Positions 43,624-55,865 of a stretch of 64,000 nt of DNA are shown here, piece by piece (position 1 is the stretch's first letter; each line of letters opens with the position of its first letter). Both the position numbers and the translations under genes were made by a program. The notes under the pieces were generated by a model that had not been told where the DNA came from, did not search any database, and was given only the letters and a program-made list of their open reading frames with translations. The DNA comes from Schistocerca nitens (Eukaryota > Arthropoda > Insecta > Orthoptera > Acrididae). The DNA is taken from positions 77,820,387 through 77,884,386 of the forward strand of contig NC_064622.1 of NCBI RefSeq assembly GCF_023898315.1. The letters are read 5' to 3'.

Positions 43624-45242
43624 ATGAGTAAAAGATTGAATAATCAACGAAAGGATAACGTTCTACGAGTCGGGGCGTGGAATGTCAGAAGCTTGAACGT
43701 GGTAGGGAAACTAGAAAATCTGAAAAGGGAAATGCAAAGGCTCAATCTAGATATAGTAGGGGTCAGTGAAGTGAAGTGGAAAGAAGACAAGGATTTCTGG
43801 TCAGATGAGTATCGGGTAATATCAACAGCAGCAGAAAATGGTATAACAGTTGTAGGATTCGTTATGAATAGGAAGGTAGGGCAGAGGGTGTGTTTCTGTG
43901 AACAGTTCAGTGACCGGGTTGTTCTAATCAGAAAATGGCTCAAATGGCTCTGAGCACTATGGGACTCAACTGCTGAGGTCATTAGTCCCCTAGAACTTAG
44001 AACTAGTTAAACCTAACGACATCACACACATCCATGCCCGAGGCAGGATTCGAACCCGCGACCGTAGCGGTCTTGCGGTTCCAGGCTGCAGCGCCTTTAA
44101 CCGCACGGCCACTTCGGCCGGCTGTTCTATTCAGAATCGACAGCAGACCAACACCGACAACGATAGTTCAGGTTTACATGCCGACGTCGCTAGCTGAAGA
44201 TGAACAGATAGAGAAAGTGTACGAGGATATTGAAAGGGTAATGCAGTATGTAAAGGGGGACGAAAATCTAATAGTCATGGGCGACTGGAATGCAGTTGTA
44301 GGGGAAGGAGTAGAAGAAAAGGTTACGGGAGAATATGGGCTTGGGAAAAGGAATGAAAGAGGAGAAAGACTAATTGAGTTCTGTAACAAGTTTCAGCTAG
44401 TAATAGCGAATACCCTGTTCAAGAACCACAAGAGGAGGAGGTATACTTGGAAAAGGCCGGGAGATACGGGAAGATTTCAATTAGATTACATCATGGTCAG
44501 ACAGAGATTCCGAAATCAGATACTGGATTGTAAGGCGTACCCAGGAGCAGATATAGACTCGGATCACAATATAGTAGTGATGAAGAGTATGCTGAAGTTC
44601 AAGACATTAGTCAGGAAGAATCAATACGCAAAGACGTGGGATACGGAAGTACTAAGGAATGACGAGATACGTTTGAAGTTCTCTAACGCCATAGATACAG
44701 CAATAAGGAATAGCGCAGTAGGCAGTACAGTTGAAGAGGAATGGACATCTCTACAAAGGGCCATCACTGAAGTTGGGAAGGAAAACATAGGTACAAAGAA
44801 GGTAGCTGCGAAGAAACCATGGGTAACAGAAGAAATACTTCAGTTGATTGATGAAAGGAGGAAGTACAAACATGTTCCGGGAAAATCAGGAACACAGAAA
44901 TACAAGTCACTGAGGAATGAAATAAATAGGAAGTGCAGGGAAGCTAAGAAGAAATGGCTGCAGGAAAAATGTGAAGACATCGAAAAAGATATGATTGTCG
45001 GAAGGACAGACTCAGCATACAGGAAAGTCAAAACAACCTTTGGTGACATTAAAAGCAACGGTGGTAACATTAAGAGTGCAACGCGAATTCCACTGTTAAA
45101 TGCAGAGGTGAGAGCAGATAGGTGGAAAGAATACATTGAAAGCCTCTATGAGGGTGAAGATTTGTCTGATGTGATAGAAGAAGAAACAGGAGTCGATTTA
45201 GAGGAGATAGGGGATCCAGTATTAGAATCGGAATTTAAATGA
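43624..45242 (+). pseudogene. LINE endonuclease domain, split by a SINE
   Basis: 43624-43933 reads VLRVGAWNVRSLN, IVGVSEVKW and ENGITVVGF. After the SINE, 44123-45242 continues with PTPTTIVQVYMPTS, IVMGDWNAVVGEG (catalytic Asn/Asp block), RRRYTWKRPGD, FQLDYIMV and GADIDSDHNIVV (SDH catalytic block). The frame on both sides of the insertion is the same, so the gene was open before the SINE arrived. A long linker with many Lys/Glu follows, then a premature TGA at 45240-45242, best explained as CGA to TGA. Confidence 0.87.
43934..44122 (-). mobile_element. tRNA-derived SINE inside the LINE endonuclease
   Basis: On the minus strand the head reads GGCCGGCCGAAGTGGCCGTGCG (17905-type subfamily) with box B region GGTTCGAATCC and the family body. 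A 14 bp duplication with one mismatch flanks it (TGTTCTAATCAGAA at 43920-43933, TGTTCTATTCAGAA at 44123-44136). It has only a very short A-tail. Confidence 0.94.
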
Positions 45243-46695
45243 GCTTTGGAGGACTTACGGTCAAATAAGGCAGAAGGGATGGATAACATTCCATCAGAAT
45301 TTCTAAAATCATTGGGGGAAGTGGCAACAAAACGACTATTCACGTTGGTGTGTAGAATATAGTCTGGCGACATACCATCTGACTTTCGGAAAAGCATCAT
45401 CCACACAATTCCGAAGACGGCAAGAGCTGACAAGTGCGAGAATTATCGCACAATCAGCTTAACAGCTCATGCATCGAAGCTGCTTACAAGAATAATATAC
45501 AGAAGAATGGAAAAGAAAATTGAGAAAGCGCTAGGTGACGATCAGTTAGGCTTTAGGAAAAGTAAAGGGACGAGAGAGGCAGTTCTGACGTTACGGCTAA
45601 TAATGGAAGCAAGGCTAAAGAAAAGACACTTTCATAGGAATTGTCGACCTGGAAAAAGCGTTCGACAATATAAAATGGTGCAAGCTGTTCGAGATTCTGA
45701 AAAAAGTAGGGGTAAGCTATAGGGAGAGACGGGTCATATACAATATGTACAACAACCAAGAGGGAATAATAAGAGTGGACGATCAAGAACGAAGTGCTCG
45801 TATTAAGAAGGGTGTAAGACAAGGCTGTAGCCTTTCACCCCTACTCTTCAATCTGTACATCGAGGAAGCAATGATGGAAATAAAAGAAAGGGTCAGGAGT
45901 GGAATTAAAATACAAGGTGAAAGGATATCAATGACACGATTCGCTGATGACATTGCTGTCCTGAGTGAAAGTGAAGAAGAATTAAATGATCTGCTGAACG
46001 GAATGAACAGTCTTTGAGTACACAGTATGGTTTGAGAGTAAATCGGAGAGAGACGAAGGTAATGAGAAGTAGTAGAAATGAGAACAGCGAGAAACTTAAC
46101 ATCAGGATTGATGGTAACGAAGTCAATGAAGTTAGGGAATTCTGCTACCTAGACAGTAAAATAACCAATGACGGACGGAGCAAGGAGGACATGGCAAAAA
46201 AGGCATTTCTGGCCAAGAGAAGTCTACTAATATCAAATACCGGCCTTAATTTGAGGAAGAAATTTCTGAGGATGTACGTCTGGAGTACAGCATTGTATGG
46301 TAGTGAAACATGGACTGTGGGAAAACCGGAACAGAAGAGAATCGAAGCATTTGAGATGTGGTGCTATAGACGAATGTTGAAAATTAGGTGGACTGATAAG
46401 GTAAGGAATGAGGAGGTTCTACGCAGAATCGGAGAGGAAAGGAATATGTGGAAAACACTGATAAGGAGAAGGGACAGGATGATAGGACCTTCTAAGACAT
46501 GAGGGAATGACTTCCATGGTATTAGAGGGAGATGTAGAGGGCAAAAACTGTAGAGGAAGACAGAGATTGGAATACGTCAAGCAAATAACTGAGGACGTAG
46601 GTTGCAAGTGCTACTCTGAGATGAAGAGGTTAGCACAGGAAAGGAATACGTGGCGGGCCGCATCAAACCAGTCAGTAGAATTACCCTCGTGTTTC
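45243..46695 (+). pseudogene. LINE reverse transcriptase and C-terminus, broken
   Basis: Pieces in order: KTARADKCENYRTISLTAHA and QLGFRKSKGTREAVLTLRL (45420-45620); a frame change next to VDLEKAFDN, the first catalytic aspartate; KKGVRQGCSLSPLLFNLYIE and TRFADDIAVLSE, the ADD active site (45745-46017); then a stop. 46014-46502 gives YGSETWTVGKPEQKRIEAFE and MLKIRWTDKVRNEEVLRRIG, and 46507-46707 gives RGRQRLEYVKQITED and RAASNQS. The motif order and C-terminus match the copy at 54371-55775. Confidence 0.87.
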
Positions 46696-46699
46696 CAGA

Positions 46700-47785
46700 T
46701 GTTTTAAGTGGGCACGTATGATAAGACACATTGGTGCACACAAGCTGATGTAACTTTTACTGTTTGATGTGTAACTGAATCAATTTTTGCATATGTTGTC
46801 ATTATGTTATTGGCTATAATATATACTTTTTTTATTTTTTGTCAAATAATTTGATCAGGACGTTGCTGGATACTTTTAAAACACATATTGCCATGTGGGG
46901 AACATTTTCTGAAAGGTTACAATACCTATCACTTTCAAAATCTGGTAGGTTATTTTTAGTAATTAGGTAAACAAACCTGTGTAGCAGTTTTTGTATATCA
47001 GTTTTAGAATCGTCACTTTTTTTAAAAATGTATGTGTACGATAACTAGAAATTTTCATTTTACAGAAAACTTTGTACCCAGGATGTTGTGTTATAGTAAG
47101 TACAAAGACTGTGGCAAATTTCACTTTTTTATCTCTAATGGTCCGGCAGAAAATGTTCCTAAAAATGAATGCAGCGGAAAATGCAAAAAAAGATTTTATT
47201 AGTATTTATTCCAGAAACGCGTACCTTAATGTTGGCCGTCTTTTTGATATTCATGTAGCTCTTTCCTTTTAGTCTGATCCTTCTGGCGTGGCCTTTTGGC
47301 AATACCTATCACTGAAATTTCAGAACTAGTTACAACGCATACCATCAGTCTTGTTCAATAGGTTTTCAGTGAAGCAACCTTTATCAAATCCTAGTCTCAT
47401 AATGGCCATGATCCTTCCAGTGTTACAACCGCTGACCCCCAAGCAACATATGAGGAAATTTTAACAATAATAGATGAGCAAACCGTTGTGTTTAGGGGAC
47501 CTCTTCTAAAATGGGCTACTGAAGCTTTCGTTCGGATTTTGTGTTCCACTATGTGTGCATTTCTTTAATACATCTTAATTGATCGCAATGTAAATGAGCT
47601 CGCAGCCTTGTGTCTTCTCTGATGGCATAGAATAATAAAATATCGCAGACACGGACAGAGTCGTGTAGAAACGGTGGCGTGACACTGCTCGTTGGATTGA
47701 AAGAAGGTGGATTTTACGTCTCTTGTAGCAAGAACTCATGAAGATTGGAGACAATATTTCTAACATACTACAGAACTATGAGATG
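46700..47785. other. AT-rich DNA, no gene recognised
   Basis: The phrase CAATACCTATCACT occurs twice (46920 and 47299), possibly a local duplication. Otherwise nothing is supported. Confidence 0.35.
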
Positions 47786-47789
47786 GCGA

Positions 47790-48900
47790 AAAAATTTCAA
47801 CTTTTTTTACCAGTTTTACATACATGTCTCCTTGACACATATCCTGTCATTCTGTCCCTTCTTCTAGTTAGCATTTACCACATATTCCACTCCTCGCCGA
47901 TTTTGCGGAGATCCTTCGCAATCCACTTACTTCTAAGCATCCTTCTATAAACCCCACCTGAAATGCATCGATTCTCTTCGTGACCGGTTATCTAACAGTT
48001 CATAATTCGCTTCCATAAAATGCAATGCTCCAAATATACATTCTGAGATTAAGGCCTATGTATGAAACTTCCTCTGGCGAGGACTAACATTTGTCCCTGT
48101 GTTCACTACCTCTTACGTCCTCTATGCTTCGATCGCCAAGCTTTATTTTGCTTCCAGAATTTTTTTATCTTCATTGATTACGTGGGCACCAATTTTGGTA
48201 TTAAGTTTGTCGCTAATCTCATTTCTGCAACTTCTTCATACTTCCAATTTAGTTTGTTTTAGTCTCAGTCCTTATTCTGTTCTCTGAAGATTGTTCATTC
48301 CATCGGTGTTGTAATTCTTCCGCATTTGAACAGACTGTGGGAAAGTTTCATTGATTCCTTGACATTATTTCATGCTGAATGTTAATCCCACTTCTGACAC
48401 TTCCTTTGGTTTCCATCGTTGCTTCTTCGATGTACAATTTAAGCAGTAGGAAACAAAGACTACACCCCTGCCGTACGCATTTTTTTTAATCCGAGCTCTT
48501 CTCTTTCATTGTTGTAGTTCTCTCTTTCACCGTAGCTTATATCTGTTTACTTGAGGATTTCGAAAATCTCGCACCGGGTTAGGCTGTCTACCGCTGTTTT
48601 TTCGGCCGGAAAATCGTACGAAAATATCTTGGGTTCTCTCAAGCATTGCTTGCATTATCCAGTCAGAACTGCCTCTCTGCTGCCTTTACCTTTTCTAACT
48701 GATAGTCATCTAGTTTTGTCTTGCAGTCTTCTGCGTACTATTCATCTCAGAAACTTGATCGGAGGAGCCCTCAAGGTGACGATATGACAGCTCCCGCGTG
48801 TATTGTAATTAATATCTTGAGGACTGTGTGGACGATGTAATTCCGAAAGTCTCTAGTCTAATGCATTCTAGACAATAATCATTTGGCTTTCGCATTATTT
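47790..48900 (-). pseudogene. Highly degraded RTE-like LINE
   Basis: Minus-strand fragments align with the 45-46 kb element: near 47880 LRKIGEEWNMW then LTRRRDRMTGYV (compare EVLRRIGEERNMWKTLIRRR), near 48560 TRCEIFEILK then YGERE, and KGSREAVLT near 48680. Stops are frequent, so this is an older copy. Limits are approximate. Confidence 0.62.
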
Positions 48901-48904
48901 AGTA

Positions 48905-49820
48905 ACCTTAGAAATTCCGAGCGAATGTTATCTATCGCGTCTTAGTGGTTTAGTTTCAAGTGTTTCAAAGCCATTCTGACTTTAACAATGGGGCCCCAGT
49001 GTCATTCAAATCGACAGATGCCCGTAATTCGGAATGTTTGCCGTGTCTGTAAATAAATATTTACCATTGAATGACGGTACTAGCTGACGGCAATATAGTT
49101 ACACGCCATCATGCCCCTTTGTCCTCAGGCTTGAATCAGAGAATGATGAGAGACTATCACGTGCACAGGCGCAGCTTACAGAATCATCCGCACTGCTATC
49201 CTCGAAGCCATTACCAACTGCACGTCGCATATCTAACGGCTTAAGGGGCAACGAAAATTAGACTTTCAGTATTTAGAGTAATTATTGACCGAATTTAAGA
49301 ACTTAAAATGCTGCCATAATCTACTCATTAACAGGCCTAATATTATGTTAAGGCCTTAACACAATTCTGCGTGTTTGTCTTCTGCCAACGTGACTGACGA
49401 CACGAAAATATCCGGGCTTTACCCACCCATTATTTCAGAACGAGAGCACTTAGTGACTTATAACAAACTGAACACATAATTTCATACATACCACTTGCTA
49501 CAGTTCGCAGTTCGTGCAGAACGGTTTCAGCGCAAAGCATGACGTTTTAATTTATTACTTCCTTGTTTACGGACTCTATTAGCAACACAGTTTGCAGACA
49601 ATATCCACATATACTACTGAAAGTGTCTCCAAAATTATATCAGGGTATATGATGTCATGAGTATTGAGATGCATGAAAAACTAAATTTTGCTTAAAATAG
49701 AACGCAAATTACTCAGACTAATTAACCTAGTATCTTATACTGAGAGCAGTTACCGACTTGTAATAAACTTTAGGTTGGTTTACATGCTTATAGTCAAATA
49801 TTTAAGTTGATTGTAGATAC
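48905..49820. other. No gene recognised
   Basis: Short frames only. Confidence 0.35.
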
Positions 49821-49824
49821 AGTC

Positions 49825-50205
49825 GTAGGTTGCAGACCTGTAATTTATTTATTACGCGTTTCGATCGGATGGGGCTTCATCAGATAATCTGAAAGTTCGC
49901 AGGGAGGACAAAGTACATACGACCAAGGTGATATGGTAGCAAAAATTCGGAGAAGAGATAAAGCATAAAATCTTAGGAACTCACGTAAAAATTAATGCTA
50001 GTGCCATACGGTATATTAAAATTAATTCCAACAGCATGTCACATCGAATGGAACACCACAGCAGAATATACTGGAAATGAAGAATAAATAAGCGTTATTT
50101 GGGCAACGAAAAGATAGACATCTTGATAGCATGGAATATGACCATTTATAGCTTTGTCCTCCGAAATGAGTAATAAATAAATTACAAATGTGCAACCTAG
50201 GCCTG
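49825..50205. mobile_element. MITE-like repeat with inverted ends
   Basis: The left end GTAGGTTGCAGACCTGTAAT then TTATTTATTAC is matched in reverse by GTAATAAATAAATTAC followed by AAATGTGCAACCTAGG near 50172-50202. The interior has TTTCGATCGGATGGGGCTTC then ATCAGATAATCTG, a phrase recalling abundant arthropod repeats. No coding sequence. Confidence 0.55.
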
Positions 50206-50209
50206 TTTT

Positions 50210-52595
50210 TACCATCAACTTATAATAAAGTTGCTGTACTAATCCGCCACCATGGAATGGAATGGTATTCAAATATTTAACACACTGTAAAATAATTGGA
50301 CGTCTGAATGTATGTGATTCATGGGAGATCGATTCATAAGGAATCCGGGGTTTAGTGGTACTGAATAAAGTGTTGTTCAAGTACGCCGTACAGTACATAA
50401 CACTACTGAACTCCTTCTCTGCGCGAGTTGTTCAAAACTCTCACGGGTATGATAACTGCATATTAGGCGAGGTCACGCCGTTACTACACTAGGATCCATT
50501 GGAGCCTAAGGGTTCTCCGTTTCAAAGCACTTAGCGAACGATGCTGATTAATAGAGTCGGACTCACATGCATGGTGGGTCACATTAGTTTTCCAGACAAA
50601 CAGTAGGCTGCAGTGATAGTATTCAAACTCGTGACACAATTTATTCAGTGTTGGTAAACATGTGAAGATTATTTTGTGTGTGAAAGGGGTTTTTTTAAAC
50701 GAATATATTAACAAATCGATGGTACTAATTTCGGTGCCTTAGATGTGGTGACCATTTCGATAAAAAACAAAACCAGAATATTCATATCAGGTAATTGCTC
50801 GGTGTAAAGCCCTCCGACCGCTAAAGGTAAATCATGGTAGATGGTAAGAATTGTACGTAGGAACGAAGTTAAAGTCCAATGCGAAGATGATGTATCTTAA
50901 GCGAAATTTTTACTGTAGCCTTAGTCTTCCGTCCGAAGACTGGTTTGATGCAGCTGTGGGAAGAGCATAAATAACACTAATGTTAACAGGAGGGATTTAT
51001 CTGGTCAGCACGCATATTATGCAAGCACCAGTTGCATTACTTGCCTTTGCAAATACCTATTACAAGAAAATGCACTTCACTATTTGTTTTTTACAGAATG
51101 CTGATAGTTACTAGGTCTCTGATCAGCCAGACTTGCCATGTGTTCTTTTGTGAGAACCAAATGTAACCGCCTGCTGGGGAGAGCCATGTTCTGTTTCTAC
51201 GTTTAGCTGCTGCCGACAGCCCATCTTCGTCTTGCCGTGGTGATAAGAGAGAGTCTGTCCCGGGAGATATGTTACCGTGTTTCCGAGATGAACTGCATCT
51301 CTTTAGTTACAAGGGCTCATCAGTACCCAGGGTTTCCTCGTTTACGGCCTCCGCCGTTGTCCCCGAAAATAGAACAGAAGGGCCTTTTACGGTGCCGGCC
51401 GACAGCTTCGCCTATTGAAGATTGCATGAAGGGTCCCTCGGTAGAATGGTAGGCGTGCTTATAAGAGTTCGCCGCTAGTTAGCAGAAATGCCCCCCTCTT
51501 CATCCAGGATGGACTCTCAGAGGGTCTGGAGACAAAACTGTAGAGTCTGTTTCACTTATTAATGAGGAACTGAGAATCAATTCCAACTTTACTCTACTGT
51601 ATAAAAGAATTGGGTTCAGCCGCAGTTTCGTTCGATGCAGGATTAATTTTACCGCCAATGAGTTAAAGGACTGGGAGGGCAAGGAGAAATGAGTCGGTCA
51701 TCGGCTGCCGAAACCTTTGCGGTGTCTTTGTCTCCGTATAGCCCTGGCAGAAATGGGTCCATAGCAGCCCACACTCAAATCGACAGAGATCTGACTCGCA
51801 GGAGACGGTTGGGATCAACCCTTATGGTTCTGCAGCATTTGTGATTATCGTGCGCGCTGGTTTTACGCAAGTGCAAACACAGTCTCCGCAACATTCAACA
51901 TCCGATCTAGCAGCCGTCCACATCGGAAACCCGATTTCGTTTGTAATCTCCGACGTAATGCAACCCATACATCCTGCGCTAACAATCACCCCCCGTTAAT
52001 CCATTCAGTCCCACTAGTTTCTTCTTCAAACCACCAGTTTATTATTATTATTTTTTTTTTAAATAGCAGTGCCTTCCGCGTAAAATTATCAGTGTTGCCG
52101 CAAGACAGACTGCACGCGGTACACCGAGTTACTTCTACGATTGTAATGCAGCGCAGCAGTCGCTTACAGTACTCAGAGCAACAGTCGGCGTGGAGTGTAT
52201 GCTACGTGACTGTAGGAGACTTGTGTCTGCAAATTTTTGTAACATTATTTCCTTGACGTGAGATTTTTGCATAGTGTTCATACTGAGCAGGTCACTGACA
52301 GTGAAAGCAAGTACATCCAAGTCACTTATGGCATATTTCAGTTTGTACTAGTGCTTGATAAATGGTTTCGACAGGGAACCACTGGGGCTGTATGTACTTT
52401 CATAATTAATTTTGCAATTCGTTGTAAATTTATTAAATTTTATGCCCGCTTGTTTATTGTTATTTAGGACTGTAATTCGTTTTAGGTATTATGAATTCAT
52501 GGATGTTTCGAGACGTCATGCATGATCGAAATGTCTGTCTTTTAGAAAAAGAAATCCCGAGTGATTTGTATCAGAGACAACTGAGGCAGAAACTG
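50210..52595. other. No gene recognised
   Basis: A probable LINE 3'-end scrap (GTCCGAAGACTGGTTTGATG, then CAGCTG, at 50932-50957) is present. The rest holds only short frames. Confidence 0.35.
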
Positions 52596-52599
52596 ACCC

Positions 52600-52900
52600 T
52601 GGGGATGCTTGTGTGAATGTTCTCCGTCCGGCAAGTACGGTACATCGAGAACTTCAACTCCTTTGCCAGGTCCTGAACCACTCTTTAAAAACGCGGTTCA
52701 TGACAATGTTGATGGCGACAGTGAAGATGAGCCTGCCATGATAAACATTAAAACATGGTCTAGATCGCACAAATTAGCATCTGTGCATGACTTCTGTGGA
52801 GAGATCTGACCAAATGTTGATGTATACTGTGAATCTCCCGTAGATGTCTTTCTGAGCTTGTTTCCACAGGAAATGATGAGAGGTTGATAACTGTATGACC
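52600..52900 (+). pseudogene. Possible piggyBac-like transposase N-terminal scrap
   Basis: Plus-strand frames give VHDFCGEI, a stop, then PNVDVYCESPVDVFLSLFPQ EMM. This resembles the start of the piggyBac transposase core (F-G--GP--------P-D-F-LFF---LL). It is short and isolated. A minus-strand frame over 52774-53286 is open but shows no domain I know. Confidence 0.3.
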
Positions 52901-53509
52901 AAGTGCTTCCAAAGCGAACTACCTCCAAAAAAAATAATCTGTTCTTTGCTTTTTCTCAGTTTCTTGTTGTACTCGTCGCTTATGATGCTAATAAAGGTTA
53001 ATTTAGCAAAAAAATTTAAATTTATATATAATTTATGTTGTTGGGACTTAAAGTGATGCAGGTCGCTTAACTCACGACTTGAGTAGCTCCATCCACAACA
53101 GCATTGCCTGTAATAGGTTGCCCAAATACTGTGTTTGCACTCGCGCCACATGAGATATCTAGCACAACATTCGGGTTTCCTACATGGTAAGTCATCAAGT
53201 AAGACAACTCCAACCGCGACTTTTGGTCTCGCGGCTTTAAACTGCTCCAAGCGATGTCTCAGTAATTCCGGCAACGGCTGCGTCATAATCCTACTGTATT
53301 TAAAATCCTACGACCACAAATCGGAAACTCATTACCTTGAATCTAATAGTTAATGCTGCGAATGGTCTATTAAAGAATTCATGGCAATCCGTTTTCCGTA
53401 AAACGCCAAATATGTTTTCATGATTATGGCACAATGAATGGGTATCTGCTTATGAACATTTTAATGTATGTCTTTAACAGTCTACCTTATATGTGGATTC
53501 CCTAGAGCC

Positions 53510-53960
53510 ACTGCAGGGACTGACAACGTGCTGTGATTTTATATTAAGATGGTATCCGTTCTTTCGGACATATCCGAAAGAACAGATACTATCGTTGATC
53601 TTGCAGCCCTCGAAGAACGAAATTACAATGAAATCCAGACCTTTAGCTGCTTACAGGCGTTAATAAATATCAACGGGGACATTTGAAAATGTGTGCCCCG
53701 ACCGGGACTCGAACCCGGGATCTCTTGCTTGCGTGGGAGACGCTCTATCTGTCTGCGCCAAAGAGGACACAGCAGACAGTGCCACTGCAGGGACTTACCT
53801 CTGGCACGCTCCCCGTGAGACCCACATTCCGAACTTACTGTGCACACACTACATTTGTAGTGCCCCTGCCCACTATACTCATTACTCGCAACAGTCAATC
53901 TACAGATTCCCGTAAGAGTTCGGGCAATGTGAGTGCATCCGCACTGAAGAAGGTCATTGG
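53510..53960 (-). mobile_element. tRNA-SINE composite with a hairpin
   Basis: On the minus strand 53695-53770 is tRNA-like: TTTGGCGCAGACAGATAGAG (box A region) and GGTTCGAGTCCCGG (box B), then a body to about 53600. Beyond it lies a strong hairpin at 53548-53593 (GTTCTTTCGGA pairing with TCCGAAAGAAC). The phrase CACTGCAGGGACT occurs at both 53511 and 53782, suggesting a direct repeat bracketing the SINE module. It is not a functional tRNA gene: the acceptor stem is not closed. Confidence 0.7.
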
Positions 53961-54047
53961 CCGGTGAGCCATCTTCATATAGATATTGTAAATAACTTTA
54001 AGTTGAAATTCAAATTCTGTAGTATTATCTTGGAACTCTTCATGTTA

Positions 54048-54287
54048 CAGCATGTTTTAAGCAATTATTGGCGCTGTTTGTGACATATTTTCTGTGTTCT
54101 TTTTTTTCTGTTACCGTCTTTTTACTTAGCGAACATCATGTCATCCATTCAGAAAAATTTATTTGCAGGAAAGTTGTGAACTGTCTGAATGGATGATGTG
54201 GTGTTCGCTAAGTAAAAAGACGGCAACAGAAAAAAGAGCACAGAAAATATGTCACATAGAGCGCCAATAATTGCTTAAAACGTGCTG
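54048..54287. repeat. Fold-back element with ~105 bp arms
   Basis: 54048-54153 and 54184-54287 are inverted copies sharing TTTTAAGCAATTATTGGCGC, GTGACATATTTTCTGTG, TACTTAGCGAAC and CATCCATTCAGA, with a loop of about 30 bases. A few mismatches only. Non-coding and MITE-like. Confidence 0.88.
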
Positions 54288-54370
54288 TAAGATTCAAAAA
54301 AACCACTGATGATGGTGATATTTGTCGCCGAAACTAGTTTGGGATAATAAAGAAATAAACGAATAACAAG

Positions 54371-55775
54371 GTGCTTTGCAACAAGGCGGACTCAATTTCT
54401 GATATTACTGTTTTTCAAATTCGGTATTGTAATAATTTTCAGACTTTCAAGAAGAATATAATAATTCCAATCCCAAAGAAAGCAGGTGTTGACAGATGTG
54501 AAAATTACCGAACTATCTGTTTAATAAGTCACAGCTGCAAAATACTAACGCGAATTCTTTACAGAAGAATGGAAAAACTGGTAGAAGCGGACCTCGGGGA
54601 AGATCAGTTTGGATTCCGTAGAAATGTTGGAACACGTGAGGCAATACTAACCTTACGACTTATCTTAGAAAAAAGATTAAGAAAAGGCAAACCTACGTTT
54701 CTAGCATTTGTAGACTTAGAGAAAGCTTTTGACAATGTTGACCGGAATATTCTCTTTCAAATTCTGAAGGTGGCAGGGGCAAAATACAGGGAGCGAAAAG
54801 CTATTTACAATTTGTACAGAAACCAGATGGCAGTTATAAGAGTCGAGGGACATCAAAGGGAAGCAGTGGTTGGGAAGGGAGTGAGACAGGGTTGTAGCCT
54901 CTCCCCGATATTATTCAATCTCTATATTGAGCAAGCAGTGAAGGAAACAAAAGAAAAATTCGGAGTAGGTATTAAAAACCGTGGAGAAGAAATAAAAACT
55001 TTGAGGTTCGCCGATGACATTTTAATTCTGTCAGAGACAGCAAAGGACTTGGAAGAGCAGTTGAACGGAATGGATAGTGTTTTGAAAGGAGGATATAAGA
55101 TGAACATAAACAAAAGCAAAACAAGGATAATGGAATGTAGTCGAATTAAGTCAGGCGATGCTGAGGGAATTAAATTAGGAAATGAGACACTTAAAGTAGT
55201 AACGGAGTTTTGCTATTTGGGTAGCAAAATAACTGATGATGGTCGAAGTAGAGAGGATATAAAATGTAGACTGGCAATGGCAAGGAAAGCGTTTCTGAAG
55301 AAGAGAAATTTGTTAACATCGAGTATAGATTTAAGTGTCAGGAAGTCGTTTCTGAAAGTATTTGTATGGAGTGTAGGTAGCCATGTATGGAAGTGAAACA
55401 TGGACGATAAATAGTTTGGACAAGAAGAGAATAGAAGTTTTCGAAATGTGGTGCTACAGAAGAATGCTGAAGATTAGATGGGTGATCACATAACTAATGA
55501 GGAAGTATTGAATAGGATTGGGGAGAAGAGAATTTTGTGGTACAAGTTGACTAGAAGAAGGGATCGGTTGGTAGGACATGTTCTGACGCATCAAGGGATC
55601 ACCAATTTAGTATTGGAGGGCAGCGTGGAGGGTAAAAATCGTAGAGGAGGACCAACAGATGAATACACCAAGCAGATTCAGAAGGATGTAGTTTGCAGTA
55701 GGTACTGGGAGATGAAGAAGCTTGCACAGGATAGAGTAGCATGGAGAGCTGCATCAAACCAGTCTCAGGACTAAA
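54371..55775 (+). pseudogene. 5'-truncated RTE-like LINE with RT
   Basis: The 341-residue frame 54371-55396 contains DRCENYRTICLISHSCKILT, DQFGFRRNVGTREAILTLRL, AFVDLEKAFDNVDRN (first catalytic Asp), GVRQGCSLSPILFNLYIEQA, LRFADDILILSE (ADD active site) and VTEFCYLGSKITDDGRSRED. A frame change near 55375 leads to YGSETWTINSLDKKRIEVFE, another near 55480 to ITNEEVLNRIGEKRI, and the end is RAASNQSQD with a (CAA)n tail to about 55793. The endonuclease is missing. The RT core is uninterrupted here, the best preserved in the window. Confidence 0.88.
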
Positions 55776-55865
55776 GGCCACAACAACAACAACATTATAA
55801 ACCTTTGCTTTGTATTTCCCATGTTTTCTTAATCCATAGTTTTTATGAGTACTATTTTTTTTTTC

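Larger units (their letters stand above)
43350..46695 (+). mobile_element. RTE-like non-LTR retrotransposon, near complete
   Basis: The leader to about 43620 is followed by an apurinic-type endonuclease, reverse transcriptase and C-terminal region on the plus strand. Damage is limited: a nested SINE (43934-44122), stops near 45240, 45360 and 46017, and a few frame changes. The endonuclease resembles the craniofacial development protein 2-like group that derives from RTE elements, so I place it near RTE with moderate confidence. The 3' end stops at SNQSVE without the A-rich tail seen in the 33545 copy, so it may be clipped. Confidence 0.85.

Noticed and set aside
44840..45136. Minus-strand hydrophobic frame suggesting a membrane protein
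   Set aside because: It is the antisense shadow of the Lys/Glu-rich LINE linker.
52774..53286. 170-residue minus-strand frame with several Cys
   Set aside because: I could not match the Cys pattern to a known zinc domain, and plus-strand piggyBac-like text overlaps it; left as unassigned.
53695..53770. A tRNA gene on the minus strand
   Set aside because: Boxes A and B are tRNA-like, but the acceptor stem does not close and the sequence runs into a SINE body.
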